This document shows positions 46,202 through 57,447 of a stretch of 64,000 nucleotides of DNA, one piece after another. Position numbers and translations under genes: made by a program. The stretch's first letter is position 1. Each line of letters starts with the position of its first letter. Origin of the DNA: Pseudomonas baetica (lineage in GTDB: Bacteria; Pseudomonadota; Gammaproteobacteria; Pseudomonadales; Pseudomonadaceae). The notes beneath the pieces were generated by a model. That model worked only from the letters and a program-made list of their open reading frames with translations. It was not told where the DNA came from and did not search any database. The stretch lies in NCBI RefSeq assembly GCF_002813455.1, contig NZ_PHHE01000001.1, positions 2,666,001 through 2,730,000 of the forward strand. The letters run 5' to 3'.

Positions 46202-46490
46202 TCTTCGCGAGCAAGCCCGCTCCCACATTGGATTTGTGCCGTATACAAAACCTGTGGGAGCAGGCTTGCTCGCGAAGGCGGCCTGACAGACACCGTCTCT
46301 CTCTGGCCGTGCTCTCCCACACTGGATTTGTGCCGTATACAAAACCTGTGGGAGCGGGCTTGCTCGCGAAGGCGGCCTGACAGACACCGGGTCTCTCTGG
46401 CCGTGCTCTCCCACATTGGATTTGTGCTGTATACAAAACCTGTGGGAGCGGGCTTGCTCGCGAAGGCGGCCTGACAGACACCGGGTCTCT
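46202..46490. repeat. REP array, type A, with 94-bp tandem repeat
   Basis: A REP arm opens the region. Then a 94-bp unit beginning TCCCACATTGGATTTGTG repeats at 46221, 46315 and 46409 (the last unit is partial), each carrying one intact REP arm (CTGTGGGAGCGGGCTTGC) and GTATACAAAA. The units differ at only a few bases, so they arose by recent tandem duplication. It fills the gap between hupE and the AGE epimerase gene. Confidence 0.9.
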
Positions 46491-46549
46491 AAAGCCCGCT
46501 GCTCTGCTACCATGTCGCGCAATCGCCCCTGCCGTGACGACGTCCGCCA

Positions 46550-47683
46550 ATGCCCCATGCTTCCCGCTCCAACTCCCTGCCTGAATTGACCGCCCTGTTC
46601 AGCGACGTGCAGCAGCACTTCGTCAACGTGATCGTGCCCCTCTGGCAAGGCCCGGGCTGGAACGCCGACATGGCGTTGCCTTATGAAGCGCTGGACGCCG
46701 CGCATCAACCATTGCCACCGCAACGCTATCGGGCGATGGCCTGCGCGCGGCAGCTGTACCTGTTTTCCAGCCTGATCGGGGTTGTGGATAACGCCGAAGT
46801 GCGCGCGGCGGCGCTGTTCCGTTCCCTGCAACGGCATTTCCACGACGCCGAGCACGGCGGCTGGTTCTACAGCATCGATCCACAGGGCAAACCGCTGGAT
46901 CAGCGCAAGGATCTCTACACCCACGCGTTCATCCTGTTTGCCTGCGCACATTACTGGGAAAAGTCCCGTGAGCCGCTGGTGGAGTCGACGCTGAACGCCG
47001 CGCTGGAAGTCATCGGCCGACGCTTTGCCACCGGTGATGGCTTGTATGAGGCTTGCCTTGACCGCGACTGGATCACCCTGGAAACCGGCCCGCTGCAAAA
47101 TCCGTTGATGCATCTGGCCGAAGCCTTCCTCGCCACCCTCGCCGTGCGTGAAGACGCGGCGACGCAACAGGCTTTGCTCGAGTTATGCACAGCCATGCAC
47201 AAGCGCTTCGTCGACCCGCAACAGGGCGTGTTGATGGAGAAACCGCTGGGCGCTGTGGATAACTGGTACGAGCCGGGGCATCAGTTCGAGTGGTATTTCC
47301 TGCTCGAGTCTTCGCCGTTGTTGCGCGGCTCGAAACTGCATACGGCGCTGGATCGGGCGTTTGCGTTTACTGAACATCACGGGGTGGAACAACCGTCAGG
47401 CGCGGTGCGGGCGATGCTCGATCTGCGGCAGGATGGGCAGCCGAAGGATTCGACTCAACGAATCTGGGCGCAGGCGGAATATTTGCGTGCGCTGACCTTG
47501 CGTCAGGGCAGCGAGGCGGTGGTATTGCGTCAGTTGCAGGCATTGCAGCAGCGTTTTCTGCATGCCGGTGGCTGGCATGAATGCCGGGATGAGTTGGGTG
47601 AGGTGAGTCGCAAGGACATGCCTTCTACTACGCCGTATCACCTTGCGACTTGCTATAGCGGCCTGGCTGAATATTTGCGCTGA
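46550..47683 (+). CDS. AGE-family sugar epimerase/isomerase
   Basis: A 377-aa cytoplasmic (alpha/alpha)6-barrel enzyme of the N-acylglucosamine 2-epimerase family, which includes mannose isomerases. Recognisable segments are RYRAMACARQLYLFSSL (~65), DLYTHAFILFACAHYW (~125), LMEKPLGAVDNWYEPGHQFEWYFLL (~225-250, with the active-site His) and the final TPYHLATCYSGLAEYLR. No sugar-transport genes adjoin it. No good ribosome-binding site precedes the ATG. Substrate unknown. Confidence 0.88.
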   Translation: MPHASRSNSLPELTALFSDVQQHFVNVIVPLWQGPGWNADMALPYEALDAAHQPLPPQRYRAMACARQLYLFSSLIGVVDNAEVRAAALFRSLQRHFHDAEHGGWFYSIDPQGKPLDQRKDLYTHAFILFACAHYWEKSREPLVESTLNAALEVIGRRFATGDGLYEACLDRDWITLETGPLQNPLMHLAEAFLATLAVREDAATQQALLELCTAMHKRFVDPQQGVLMEKPLGAVDNWYEPGHQFEWYFLLESSPLLRGSKLHTALDRAFAFTEHHGVEQPSGAVRAMLDLRQDGQPKDSTQRIWAQAEYLRALTLRQGSEAVVLRQLQALQQRFLHAGGWHECRDELGEVSRKDMPSTTPYHLATCYSGLAEYLR

Positions 47684-47694
47684 CCGTTACACCG

Positions 47695-47762
47695 CTTTCG
47701 CGAGCAAGCCCGCTCCCACAGGAGAATGCATTCCAAATGTGGGAGCGGGCTTGCTCGCGAAT
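47695..47762. repeat. REP pair, type A
   Basis: Outward-facing REP copies between convergent AGE epimerase and CDF transporter genes; the last type A pair before type B takes over. Confidence 0.88.
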
Positions 47763-47778
47763 GGCCGTTACACGATCT

Positions 47779-48684
47779 CTAGGCAATCCACTTTTTGTCG
47801 CCGGTAAAACTGATCGTCAACCAGCGCGCTGCGTCCGGTTTGCCCAGCTTCATCGAAATCTCCTCACGCAACGCGTCCAACTGACCGACGCTGCTCAGCG
47901 AATAGTCCGCCGGCAACACCACATGAATCTCGATAAACCGTGCCCGTCCGTGTTTCTGCACATACGACACGTAATCATCGAAACCATGCTCGACCTTCGC
48001 CGCCTCCATCACCTGACGTACCTGCTCATCCAGCGTATCCGGGGCGATACCCAAAACATCACGCAACGCCGGACCAAGAATCTTGAACGCCGGTGGCAGC
48101 ATGGTCAGGGCCAATACGATCAGGATCAGCGGATCGACAAACTTCGCCCACTCGCCATAGCCCTGGGACTTGAGCAGCAGCGCCGCGAGGAAACTGATCA
48201 ACAGGCCAACCGAGAGCATCGCATCCACCAGCCAACTGATGTTGTCGAACTGGATCAGACTGGATTTGAGCTTGCGATTGCGCCGGCGCACATAGAAGAA
48301 GTAGCCGAACTCGACCACGGTAAACACTGCCGCGTAGATGATCACCAGGCCCAGTTCGATCTCGCGGCCACCGTTGATGATGCCGAACACACCGTTGAGA
48401 AACGCGTAGATGGCGATCAACAGCAGGAAACTGCCTTCGATCAGCAGCACCATCGGCTCCAGATGCCAGAAGCCGAACTGGAAGCGGTGATTACTTTCCT
48501 TGGCGATCAACCTGGCAGTGATCAGCATCAGGACTTTGATGAATGTGGCGATCAGCGAAAAAAAGCCATCGAACAGGATGGATTGGGAGCCGGAAACAAA
48601 ACCGGTGACGATCCCGGCGATCGCCACGGCGAACATCAGGATGGTCGATTGTTTGAGCAGCGACTGCTCACCTCGGTTACTCAC
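47779..48684 (-). CDS. Cation diffusion facilitator family transporter
   Basis: A 301-aa protein: six membrane helices (residues ~12-215) and a C-terminal cytoplasmic metallochaperone-like domain (VQKHGRARFIEIHVVLPADY). The substrate-site motif of helix 2 is FDGFFSLIAT and of helix 5 NISWLVDAMLSVG. The first lacks the second acidic residue of the usual HxxxD pattern, so the metal (zinc, iron or manganese) cannot be predicted. Confidence 0.88.
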   Translation of the reverse strand: MSNRGEQSLLKQSTILMFAVAIAGIVTGFVSGSQSILFDGFFSLIATFIKVLMLITARLIAKESNHRFQFGFWHLEPMVLLIEGSFLLLIAIYAFLNGVFGIINGGREIELGLVIIYAAVFTVVEFGYFFYVRRRNRKLKSSLIQFDNISWLVDAMLSVGLLISFLAALLLKSQGYGEWAKFVDPLILIVLALTMLPPAFKILGPALRDVLGIAPDTLDEQVRQVMEAAKVEHGFDDYVSYVQKHGRARFIEIHVVLPADYSLSSVGQLDALREEISMKLGKPDAARWLTISFTGDKKWIA

Positions 48685-48776
48685 TTTAACTCCTCAAAAA
48701 ACCTTGAAAACCGCAGGGTGCGGTGGGGTTGTTACGAGAGGAGTTTACCTTATCGCCATGTTTTGACCGTTTTGGC

Positions 48777-48844
48777 CTCTTCGCGAGCAGGCTCGCTCCC
48801 ACGTTGAAACGCATTCCAATGTGGGAGCGAGCCTGCTCGCGAAT
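48777..48844. repeat. REP pair, type B
   Basis: Outward-facing copies with the GCGAGC/GCTCGC core, between the CDF gene and the short-chain dehydrogenase gene. Confidence 0.88.
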
Positions 48845-48858
48845 GCCTCAACCCGGTC

Positions 48859-50308
<1,450 letters not shown>

Positions 50309-50387
50309 TGTAAGAGCTGCCGCAGGCTGCGATCTTTTGATCTTGCTTTCAAAGATCAAAAGATCGCAGCCTGCGGCAGTTCCTACA
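50309..50387. repeat. Extragenic hairpin repeat (GTAGGAGCTGCCGCAGG family)
   Basis: A second copy of the repeat that the IS invaded at 28 kb. Arms TAAGAGCTGCCGCAGGCTGC and GCAGCCTGCGGCAGTTCCTA. Its tip (AGTTCCTACAG) is one base away from the predicted IS target. Confidence 0.88.
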
Positions 50388-50412
50388 GGGTTTTGCAGGA
50401 TTTTGGAGATGT

Positions 50413-50443
50413 AAAAAGCCCCGGGACTTGCGTCGCCGGGGCT
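50413..50443 (-). terminator. Intrinsic terminator of the liv operon
   Basis: On the minus strand AGCCCCGG, an 11-base loop, CCGGGGCTTTTTAC: strong stem plus T-run, 20 bases beyond the livF stop. Confidence 0.88.
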
Positions 50444-50462
50444 GTGTGTATCTGGGGATCAG

Positions 50463-51179
50463 TCAGTGCCCGCCCAGATAGGCGTTACGCACCTCCTCGT
50501 TCACCAGCAACTCCTTGCCGGTGCCGGTCAGGCGAATCTCGCCGTTGACCATCACATAGGCCCGATCCGACAGCTTCAACGCATGGTTGGCGTTCTGCTC
50601 GACGAGGAAAATGGTCATACCGGTTTTCGCCAGTTCACGTAGCGTCGCGAAGATCTGCTTCACCACGATCGGCGCCAGGCCCAGGCTCGGCTCATCGAGC
50701 AGCAACAACTTCGGCCGACTCATCAATGCGCGGGCGATGGCGAGCATTTGCTGCTCGCCGCCGGACATGGTCATCGCTCGTTGGTTACGCCGCTCTTCCA
50801 GCCGCGGGAACAGCTCGAACATCCGTTGCATATCCTCTTTGGCGTACTTGTCGCCAATCGGAATGGTGCCCATCAGCAGGTTTTCCTCGACGGTCATGTC
50901 GGGGAACACCCGCCGGCCTTCCGGCGACTGGGCGATACCGTTGGAGGCGATGTAGTGCGAGGACTTGTGGGTAATGTCGACGCCTTGATAAAGGATCTGC
51001 CCACTCGCCGCCCGTGGCTGGCCAAAGATCGACATCAGCAACGTCGACTTGCCCGCACCGTTGGAGCCGATCAGGCTGACGGTTTCGCCTTCGTTGATCT
51101 GCAGCGAAACGCCCTTGAGGGCCTGGATCGGGCCGTAGAACACGTCCAGGTTTTTCAGTTCGAGGATCGGTTGGCTCAT
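50463..51179 (-). CDS. livF: Branched-chain amino-acid ABC transporter ATPase LivF
   Basis: A 238-aa ATPase with Walker A GSNGAGKST near 37, signature MSGGEQQMLAIARAL near 140 and Walker B LLLLDEPSLGLAP near 160, plus the LivF-type tail VNEEVRNAYLGGH. It is the last gene of the operon and overlaps livG by four bases. It powers uptake of leucine, isoleucine, valine and, in some systems, alanine or other amides. Confidence 0.94.
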   Translation of the reverse strand: MSQPILELKNLDVFYGPIQALKGVSLQINEGETVSLIGSNGAGKSTLLMSIFGQPRAASGQILYQGVDITHKSSHYIASNGIAQSPEGRRVFPDMTVEENLLMGTIPIGDKYAKEDMQRMFELFPRLEERRNQRAMTMSGGEQQMLAIARALMSRPKLLLLDEPSLGLAPIVVKQIFATLRELAKTGMTIFLVEQNANHALKLSDRAYVMVNGEIRLTGTGKELLVNEEVRNAYLGGH

Positions 51180-52048
51180 ACCAGTTCCTCTTCGTCTGCG
51201 CCCAGGTAGGCCGCGATCACTTTCGGATCGTTACGGATGGCTTCAGGCCCGCCTTCGGCGATAACGACGCCGTGGTCCAGCACCACGATGTGGTCGGAAA
51301 TGCTCATGACCATGCCCATGTCGTGTTCGATCAGCACCACGGTCAGATCATGCTCGTCGCGCAGCAGCCGGATCATCGCGCTCAGCGCTTCGGTTTCCTG
51401 AGGGTTGAGGCCGGCGGCCGGTTCGTCGAGGCAGATGATCTGCGGCCGCGTGCACATGGCCCGGGCAATCTCCAGACGGCGTTGCTGGCCGTAAGAGAGT
51501 TCACCGGCCAGACGGTTGGCGCAGTCCACCAGATCGACCACTTCCAGCCAGTAGAACGCGCAATCGAGTGCGTCGCTTTCGACCTTGCGATAGCCCTTGG
51601 TGTTGAGGATGCCGGCGAGCATGTTGCGGTTGACCCACATGTGTTGGGCCACCAGCAGGTTTTCCAGCACCGACATTTCCTTGAACAGGCGAATGTTCTG
51701 GAAAGTCCGCGCCAGGCCTGCACGGTTAACCAGGTGAGTCCCACCGAACATCTTGTAGTACATACGACTGAGGAAGGATTTCGGCGAAACAAAATCGGTC
51801 GGCTTGAACGACTCGCCCAACAACTGGATGACGTTGGTCTGCTGGCCACGCACGTTGAGTTCGATCTTGCCGCCAGAGGCCTTGTAGAACCCGGTCAGGC
51901 AGTTGAACACCGTGGTCTTGCCGGCGCCGTTGGGGCCGATCAGGGCGAAGATCGAATTGCGTTTGACCTTCAGGCTGACATCGCTCAAGGCCTTGATGCC
52001 GCCGAAATGCATCATCAGTTTTTCAACAGAGAGTACGACTTCACTCAT
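51176..52048 (-). CDS. livG: Branched-chain amino-acid ABC transporter ATPase LivG
   Basis: A 290-aa ATPase: Walker A GPNGAGKTTVFN near 37, signature ELSYGQQRRLEIARAM near 190, Walker B IICLDEPAAGLNPQ near 208. Residues ~65-115 form the insertion typical of LivG. Four-base overlaps at both ends couple it to livM and livF. Confidence 0.94.
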   Translation of the reverse strand: MSEVVLSVEKLMMHFGGIKALSDVSLKVKRNSIFALIGPNGAGKTTVFNCLTGFYKASGGKIELNVRGQQTNVIQLLGESFKPTDFVSPKSFLSRMYYKMFGGTHLVNRAGLARTFQNIRLFKEMSVLENLLVAQHMWVNRNMLAGILNTKGYRKVESDALDCAFYWLEVVDLVDCANRLAGELSYGQQRRLEIARAMCTRPQIICLDEPAAGLNPQETEALSAMIRLLRDEHDLTVVLIEHDMGMVMSISDHIVVLDHGVVIAEGGPEAIRNDPKVIAAYLGADEEELV

Positions 52049-53346
52049 GGCGCAGTCCTCTCATAGTGAATGGCACCTTTGCGTGGAGTGACCCCGGTAC
52101 GGCTGATGCGAATCAGCCCGCGTGGTCGCCAGATCATCATCAACACCATCAGGATGCCGAACAGCAGCACGCGATACTCGGCGAAGCTGCGCAGCAGTTC
52201 CGGGGCGACGGTCAACACGAAGGCTGCGATCACCACGCCGATGGTCGAACCCATGCCGCCGAGCACGACGATGGCGAGGATCAGCGCCGATTCGAAGAAG
52301 GTGAACGAGGTCGGGTTGACGAAGCCTTGATACGTGGCAAAAAACACCCCGGCCAGACCGGCAGTCGAGGCACCGATGGTGAACGCCGAAAGCTTGACCA
52401 GTACGTGGTTAAGGCCCATCGAACGGCAGGCAATCTCGTCTTCACGCAGTGCTTCCCAGGCACGCCCCACAGGCATTTTCACCAGACGATGCTTGATGTA
52501 CAGCACGGCCAGTACCACCAGGAACAACACCGCGTAGATGAAATAATACTTCACGTCCGGGTTGTAGGCGATGCCGAAGAACTCGTGAAACGGCACCCCG
52601 CCATCCTTGGCCCGCTTGCCGAATTCCAGACCGAAGAACGTCGGCAGTGGCGCCGGCATACCGTTCGGGCCACCGGTCAGGGACAGCCAGTTGTTGAGGA
52701 CCAGGCGAATGATTTCACCGAAGCCCAGGGTCACGATCGCCAGATAGTCGCCGTGCAGGCGCAGTACCGGGAAACCGAGGATGCAGCCGGCCAGCCCCGC
52801 CGTGATCGCCGCCAGCGGCAGCACCGTCCAGAAGCCCAGGCCGAGGTACTGGTAACCAAGCGCCAGACCGTAAGCACCGATGGCGTAGAACGCCACGTAA
52901 CCGAGGTCGAGCAGACCGGCAAGACCGACCACGATATTCAGCCCCAACCCGAGCAGCACGTAGATCAAGCCAAGGATGACCACGCCCAGCAGATAGGAGT
53001 TGGAAACGAACGGCACCGCCACAGCAATCACAATCAGCAGCGGGATGATCCAGCGCAGGCTTGATTTGTGATCGGCCGGCAGCACATGCACACCGGAACC
53101 GGTGCTCTCGAATCCGTCGAGAATCTTCAGGCCCTTGGGCGTTTGCAAAAACAGGCTGAGGGCAAACCGGCCGACCATGACGATGCCGATAATCCACGCC
53201 ACGCGGGTCGTCTCGAGGTTGAAGCTGTAACCGTCGAGCACCACGCCGACAATCGGGCCGAATACGATCAGGGCAATCAGGCCGGCCAGAATCGCCTCAA
53301 CCAGGCTTTTTTTGATATCGATGTTTTTTTGAGTGGTTGAAGACAT
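52045..53346 (-). CDS. livM: Branched-chain amino-acid ABC transporter permease LivM
   Basis: A 433-aa permease, about 100 residues longer at the N-terminus than the minimal LivM fold, as is usual for BraE/LivM; the extra part has additional helices. Core motifs are GLGLNIVVGLAGLLDLGYVAF near 132-152 and WEALREDEIACRSMGLN near 300. It partners LivH. Confidence 0.94.
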   Translation of the reverse strand: MSSTTQKNIDIKKSLVEAILAGLIALIVFGPIVGVVLDGYSFNLETTRVAWIIGIVMVGRFALSLFLQTPKGLKILDGFESTGSGVHVLPADHKSSLRWIIPLLIVIAVAVPFVSNSYLLGVVILGLIYVLLGLGLNIVVGLAGLLDLGYVAFYAIGAYGLALGYQYLGLGFWTVLPLAAITAGLAGCILGFPVLRLHGDYLAIVTLGFGEIIRLVLNNWLSLTGGPNGMPAPLPTFFGLEFGKRAKDGGVPFHEFFGIAYNPDVKYYFIYAVLFLVVLAVLYIKHRLVKMPVGRAWEALREDEIACRSMGLNHVLVKLSAFTIGASTAGLAGVFFATYQGFVNPTSFTFFESALILAIVVLGGMGSTIGVVIAAFVLTVAPELLRSFAEYRVLLFGILMVLMMIWRPRGLIRISRTGVTPRKGAIHYERTAP

Positions 53347-53349
53347 CGC

Positions 53350-54264
<915 letters not shown>

Positions 54265-54380
54265 AACGCAATCTCACGCAGTGAGAACCTGCACACCCTG
54301 AGGTGTGCGGCTCTTCTAGGAAAAATACAGATTTACGTCGGAGTAATGTCAGCCACGATCCGCCCGTCCCACACCGTTCC

Positions 54381-54470
54381 TGTGGGAGCGAGCCTGCTCG
54401 CGAATGCGGTCGATCATTCAACACATGTGTTGGCAGTCATTCCGTCTTCGCGAGCAGGCTCGCTCCCACA
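54381..54470. repeat. REP pair, type B, between braC and livH
   Basis: Inward-facing REP copies with type B core, inside the operon immediately after the binding-protein gene, the same position as the pair after urtA. Confidence 0.9.
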
Positions 54471-54505
54471 TTGGATTGGTGGGGTTCAAACGATCACGTC
54501 AGCCC

Positions 54506-55639
54506 TTACTTCTGTTTTTCCAGCTGGTGATATTTGCCGTCCTTGTCCCACTGGTAAACCACGTAGTCGGAGACTTTCAGGTCGCCCTTGGAGTCCCAGG
54601 TCTTCTCGCCCATGACGGTCTTGACCGGGTTTTTCTTCAGCCATGCAGCGGCTTCTTCGCCCTTGTTGGACTTGGCGCCGTTGAAGGCGGCAGCCAGGGT
54701 CTGGACCGAGGCGTAGGCGTACAGGGTGTAGCCTTCTGGTTCGGTGCCGGCCTTGCGGAACGCGTCTACCACGGTCTTGCTGTCTGGCAGCAGGCGTGGG
54801 TCGGCGCCGAAGGTCATCAGTACGCCATCGACGAATTGTGGGCCGCCAGCGGTGGTGACCAGTTCGTCAGTGACGATGCCGTCATCGGACATGAACTTGA
54901 CGTCTTTCAGGCCCTGCTCACGCAGTTGGCGCACCAGCGGGCCGGCTTCCGGGTGCAGACCACCGAAGTAGACGACATCGGCGCCAGCGCCACGGATTTT
55001 GGTAACGATGGTGCTGAAGTCTTTTTCACCACGGGTCAGGCCTTCATACAGGACCGGAGTGACGCCGCGCTTGACCAGTTGTGCCTTGGTGGCATCCGCC
55101 AGACCCTGGCCATAAGTGTCTTTGTCGTGCAGCACGACAACCTTTTTGCCCTTGAGCACGTCGACGATGTAGTCACCGGCGACGATGCCTTGCTGGTCAT
55201 CACGCCCGCACATACGGAACATGGCGCTCAGGCCACGCTCGGTCACCTGTGGGTTGGTGGAACCCGGGGTGATCGCGATGATGCCGGCTTCGTCGTAGAT
55301 TTCCGACGCTGGAATGGTCGAAGAGGAGCAGAAGTGGCCGACCACACCGGCAACTTTCTGGTTGGTGAGGTCCTTGGCGACCGTTACGGCCTGCTTCGGT
55401 TCGCAGGCGTCATCGCCCTTGACCAGTACGATTTTCTCCCCGTTGACGCCGCCCGCCGCGTTGACTGCGTCCGCCGCTGCCTGTGCACCCTTCATGTACT
55501 GCTCGCCAAATGCCGCGTTGGCGCCCGTCATTGGACCCGCTACACCGATTTTCACATCAGCTTGAGCAAACGCAGAAACACCCAACGCAGTAGCCACTGC
55601 GAGGGCCAGAAAGCCTTTCTTGTAAAACGTCTGGGACAT
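54506..55639 (-). CDS. braC: Branched-chain amino-acid binding protein BraC/LivJ
   Basis: A 377-aa periplasmic binding protein with signal peptide (MSQTFYKKGFLALAVATALG, cleaved after SAFAQA) and the family start DVKIGVAGPMTGANAAFGEQ. Two cysteines (CEPKQAV and FRMCGRDDQQG) can form the conserved disulfide. GGAG is nine bases before the start. It is the first gene of the operon and captures leucine, isoleucine, valine or related amino acids for LivHMGF. Confidence 0.94.
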   Translation of the reverse strand: MSQTFYKKGFLALAVATALGVSAFAQADVKIGVAGPMTGANAAFGEQYMKGAQAAADAVNAAGGVNGEKIVLVKGDDACEPKQAVTVAKDLTNQKVAGVVGHFCSSSTIPASEIYDEAGIIAITPGSTNPQVTERGLSAMFRMCGRDDQQGIVAGDYIVDVLKGKKVVVLHDKDTYGQGLADATKAQLVKRGVTPVLYEGLTRGEKDFSTIVTKIRGAGADVVYFGGLHPEAGPLVRQLREQGLKDVKFMSDDGIVTDELVTTAGGPQFVDGVLMTFGADPRLLPDSKTVVDAFRKAGTEPEGYTLYAYASVQTLAAAFNGAKSNKGEEAAAWLKKNPVKTVMGEKTWDSKGDLKVSDYVVYQWDKDGKYHQLEKQK

Positions 55640-55857
55640 GAGGTGGTGCTCCAAGGTTTTTTTTAATTGGCACTGCGACTTCACTTCTCTTGATGCTCAG
55701 AGCAAGGGCCGTGCCATCGGTTTTTTATTCTTCAAAAAGTCGCTGCTTTCTTGTTATTTCGACTGTTTCGTTCCCATTTTCATTGGGCGTGCAACCGTCT
55801 AAACCGCGGAAGGTGAAACCATTTATTTTTTCAGGCGCAACCCGCACGCGCCATCAT

Positions 55858-55873
55858 TGCAACCGCGGCGCCA
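55858..55873 (-). promoter_or_regulatory. Possible sigma-54 promoter of braC-liv
   Basis: On the minus strand TGGCGCCGCGGTTGCA has GG and GC exactly ten bases apart and a good TTGCA; the -24 box departs from TGGCAC at one position. Transcription would start near 55848, leaving a 200-base leader. No experimental support, and a sigma-70 promoter nearer braC is equally possible. Confidence 0.4.
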
Positions 55874-55887
55874 AACGACGTGCAACC

Positions 55888-55961
55888 AGCCTGTAACAGC
55901 CCGCGTCACCGAACTGCACACTGCTGGTGCGGGACTGCTACAACCCGCACCATTACAGGCT
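55888..55961. other. Nested inverted repeats, mutually exclusive hairpins
   Basis: Outer arms AGCCTGTAA and TTACAGGCT enclose a 9-bp hairpin TGGTGCGGG-N10-CCCGCACCA. A third segment, CCCGCGTCACC, can pair instead with GGTGCGGG. It lies just 3' of amaA and 5' of the braC promoter candidate, so it may be a terminator, an operator or an attenuator. No T-run follows. Confidence 0.5.
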
Positions 55962-56007
55962 AGTCGCTGCATCGAAAAGCGCTGCTTCCAGCAACATATT
56001 TCAACAC

Positions 56008-57291
56008 TCAAATGACGATGCGCAGGCACTGGCCTGCGTGATACAGCGAGAACCCGGCCTCGTACAGACAACTGCGCAAGCCCACACCGCTCAAGGGCTG
56101 CATCGGTGCAAAGGGAATCGGCAGGGCCTGCAGATTTGTGTCACACAGGTAGTCGGCGAACGCCTTGCCGACCACGGTGCCGGTGGTCACGCCACGGCCG
56201 TTGTAGCCGGTAACCGCCACCAGACCGGGTGCCGGTTCGAACAGCCGCATCAAGTGATCGGGCGTGAACGCAATGCGCCCGGTCCAGGTGCACTCCCACT
56301 CGACGGGTTTCAAATTGGGGAAGTAATGCTGCTGCACCCGGTCGGCCCAGGCCTTGAGGAACCAGGTGGGTTTCTGATTGCCGTTGCCGAGGCTGCCAAG
56401 CAACAAGCGCCCTTCCTTGTCACGGCGGATGCTGCTCAATACCTGACGGGTGTCCCACGAGCCCTGCCCGCCCGGAAGAATTTCCTGCGCGGCGTCTTCG
56501 GTCAGCGGCACCGAGGCGACCTGATAGTAGTAACCGGGGAAGAAGTTGCGCTTGAGCTCGGTCCAGTCGCCTTCGGTGTAGGCGTTGGAGGCGATGACCA
56601 CCTGCTCGGCCAGTACCGAGCCGTGCTCGGTCTGCACCGACCATTTCTGCCCTACGCGTTCGAGACGGATGACCGGGGAATGATCGAACATCTGCCCGCC
56701 CAGTCCGATCACCGCGTTGGCCAGCCCGGTGACATAAGCCATCGGATTGAGCGTCCCGGCACGACGGTCAAGCAGAGCGGCGGCAATCTTTTGCGTGCCG
56801 GTGGCTTGCTCGCAGGCCTTGCCAGTCAATAATTCGACCGTTGCGCCGCGGCGCTTCCATTGTTGCTCGCGACTGCGCAGATCCGCTTCGCCCTTGGCGT
56901 TGTGTGCCATGTGCAGGGTGCCTTCGCGGCGCAACTGGCAATCAATGTTGTACTTATCCACAAGGCTGAACACCAGCGCCGGTGCCGCACCGAGCATGCG
57001 GTTGAGCTGGCTGCCGACCTCCAGGCCGAACCCGGCTTCGATCTCGTCCGGCGGGATCCACATCCCGGCGTTGACCAGCCCGACGTTGCGTCCGGAACCG
57101 CCGTGACCGGCGCGATGGGCTTCCAGCACGCAGACCGTCTTGCCCTTTTCCAACAGATGCAGCGCCGCCGACAACCCGGTGAACCCGGCGCCGATCACGC
57201 AGACATCGACTTTGACTTCACCCTTGAGCGCCGTGTTATCGGGCCTTTGCGGCGTAAGTTGTTCCCACAGACATTCTTCGCGTAACGGCAT
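56008..57291 (-). CDS. amaA: FAD-dependent amino-acid oxidase, probable L-pipecolate oxidase AmaA
   Basis: A 427-aa DAO-family flavoenzyme. The FAD-binding loop VCVIGAGFTGLSAALHLLEK is near residue 28, with GGSGRNVGLVNAGMW near 65 and the C-terminal VTGYNGRGVTTGTVVGKAFA. Identification as AmaA rests on its neighbour AmaB and the LysR gene, the same order as the P. putida lysine pathway (D-lysine via L-pipecolate). Without that context it would only be a glycine/D-amino-acid oxidase. GGAG is seven bases before the start. Confidence 0.8.
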   Translation of the reverse strand: MPLREECLWEQLTPQRPDNTALKGEVKVDVCVIGAGFTGLSAALHLLEKGKTVCVLEAHRAGHGGSGRNVGLVNAGMWIPPDEIEAGFGLEVGSQLNRMLGAAPALVFSLVDKYNIDCQLRREGTLHMAHNAKGEADLRSREQQWKRRGATVELLTGKACEQATGTQKIAAALLDRRAGTLNPMAYVTGLANAVIGLGGQMFDHSPVIRLERVGQKWSVQTEHGSVLAEQVVIASNAYTEGDWTELKRNFFPGYYYQVASVPLTEDAAQEILPGGQGSWDTRQVLSSIRRDKEGRLLLGSLGNGNQKPTWFLKAWADRVQQHYFPNLKPVEWECTWTGRIAFTPDHLMRLFEPAPGLVAVTGYNGRGVTTGTVVGKAFADYLCDTNLQALPIPFAPMQPLSGVGLRSCLYEAGFSLYHAGQCLRIVI

Positions 57292-57331
57292 TGCCAGACT
57301 CCAACAGAAACCTAACAAACACTGCATACCC

Positions 57332-57421
57332 TGTGGGAGCGAGCCTGCTCGCGAAAGCGGTATATCAGTCAACATCTATGTCGACTGACCCACTGCATTC
57401 GCGAGCAGGCTCGCTCCCACA
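57332..57421. repeat. REP pair, type B, between amaB and amaA
   Basis: Inward-facing REP copies with a spacer containing ATGTCGACTG, inside the probable ama operon. Confidence 0.9.
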
Positions 57422-57447
57422 AGGGGATCTCCACCTGACCGAAGGAC

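Noticed and set aside
46202..46490. Repeated units considered as a CRISPR array
   Set aside because: The unit and its spacer are both repeated almost identically and contain REP arms; there are no unique spacers and no cas genes.
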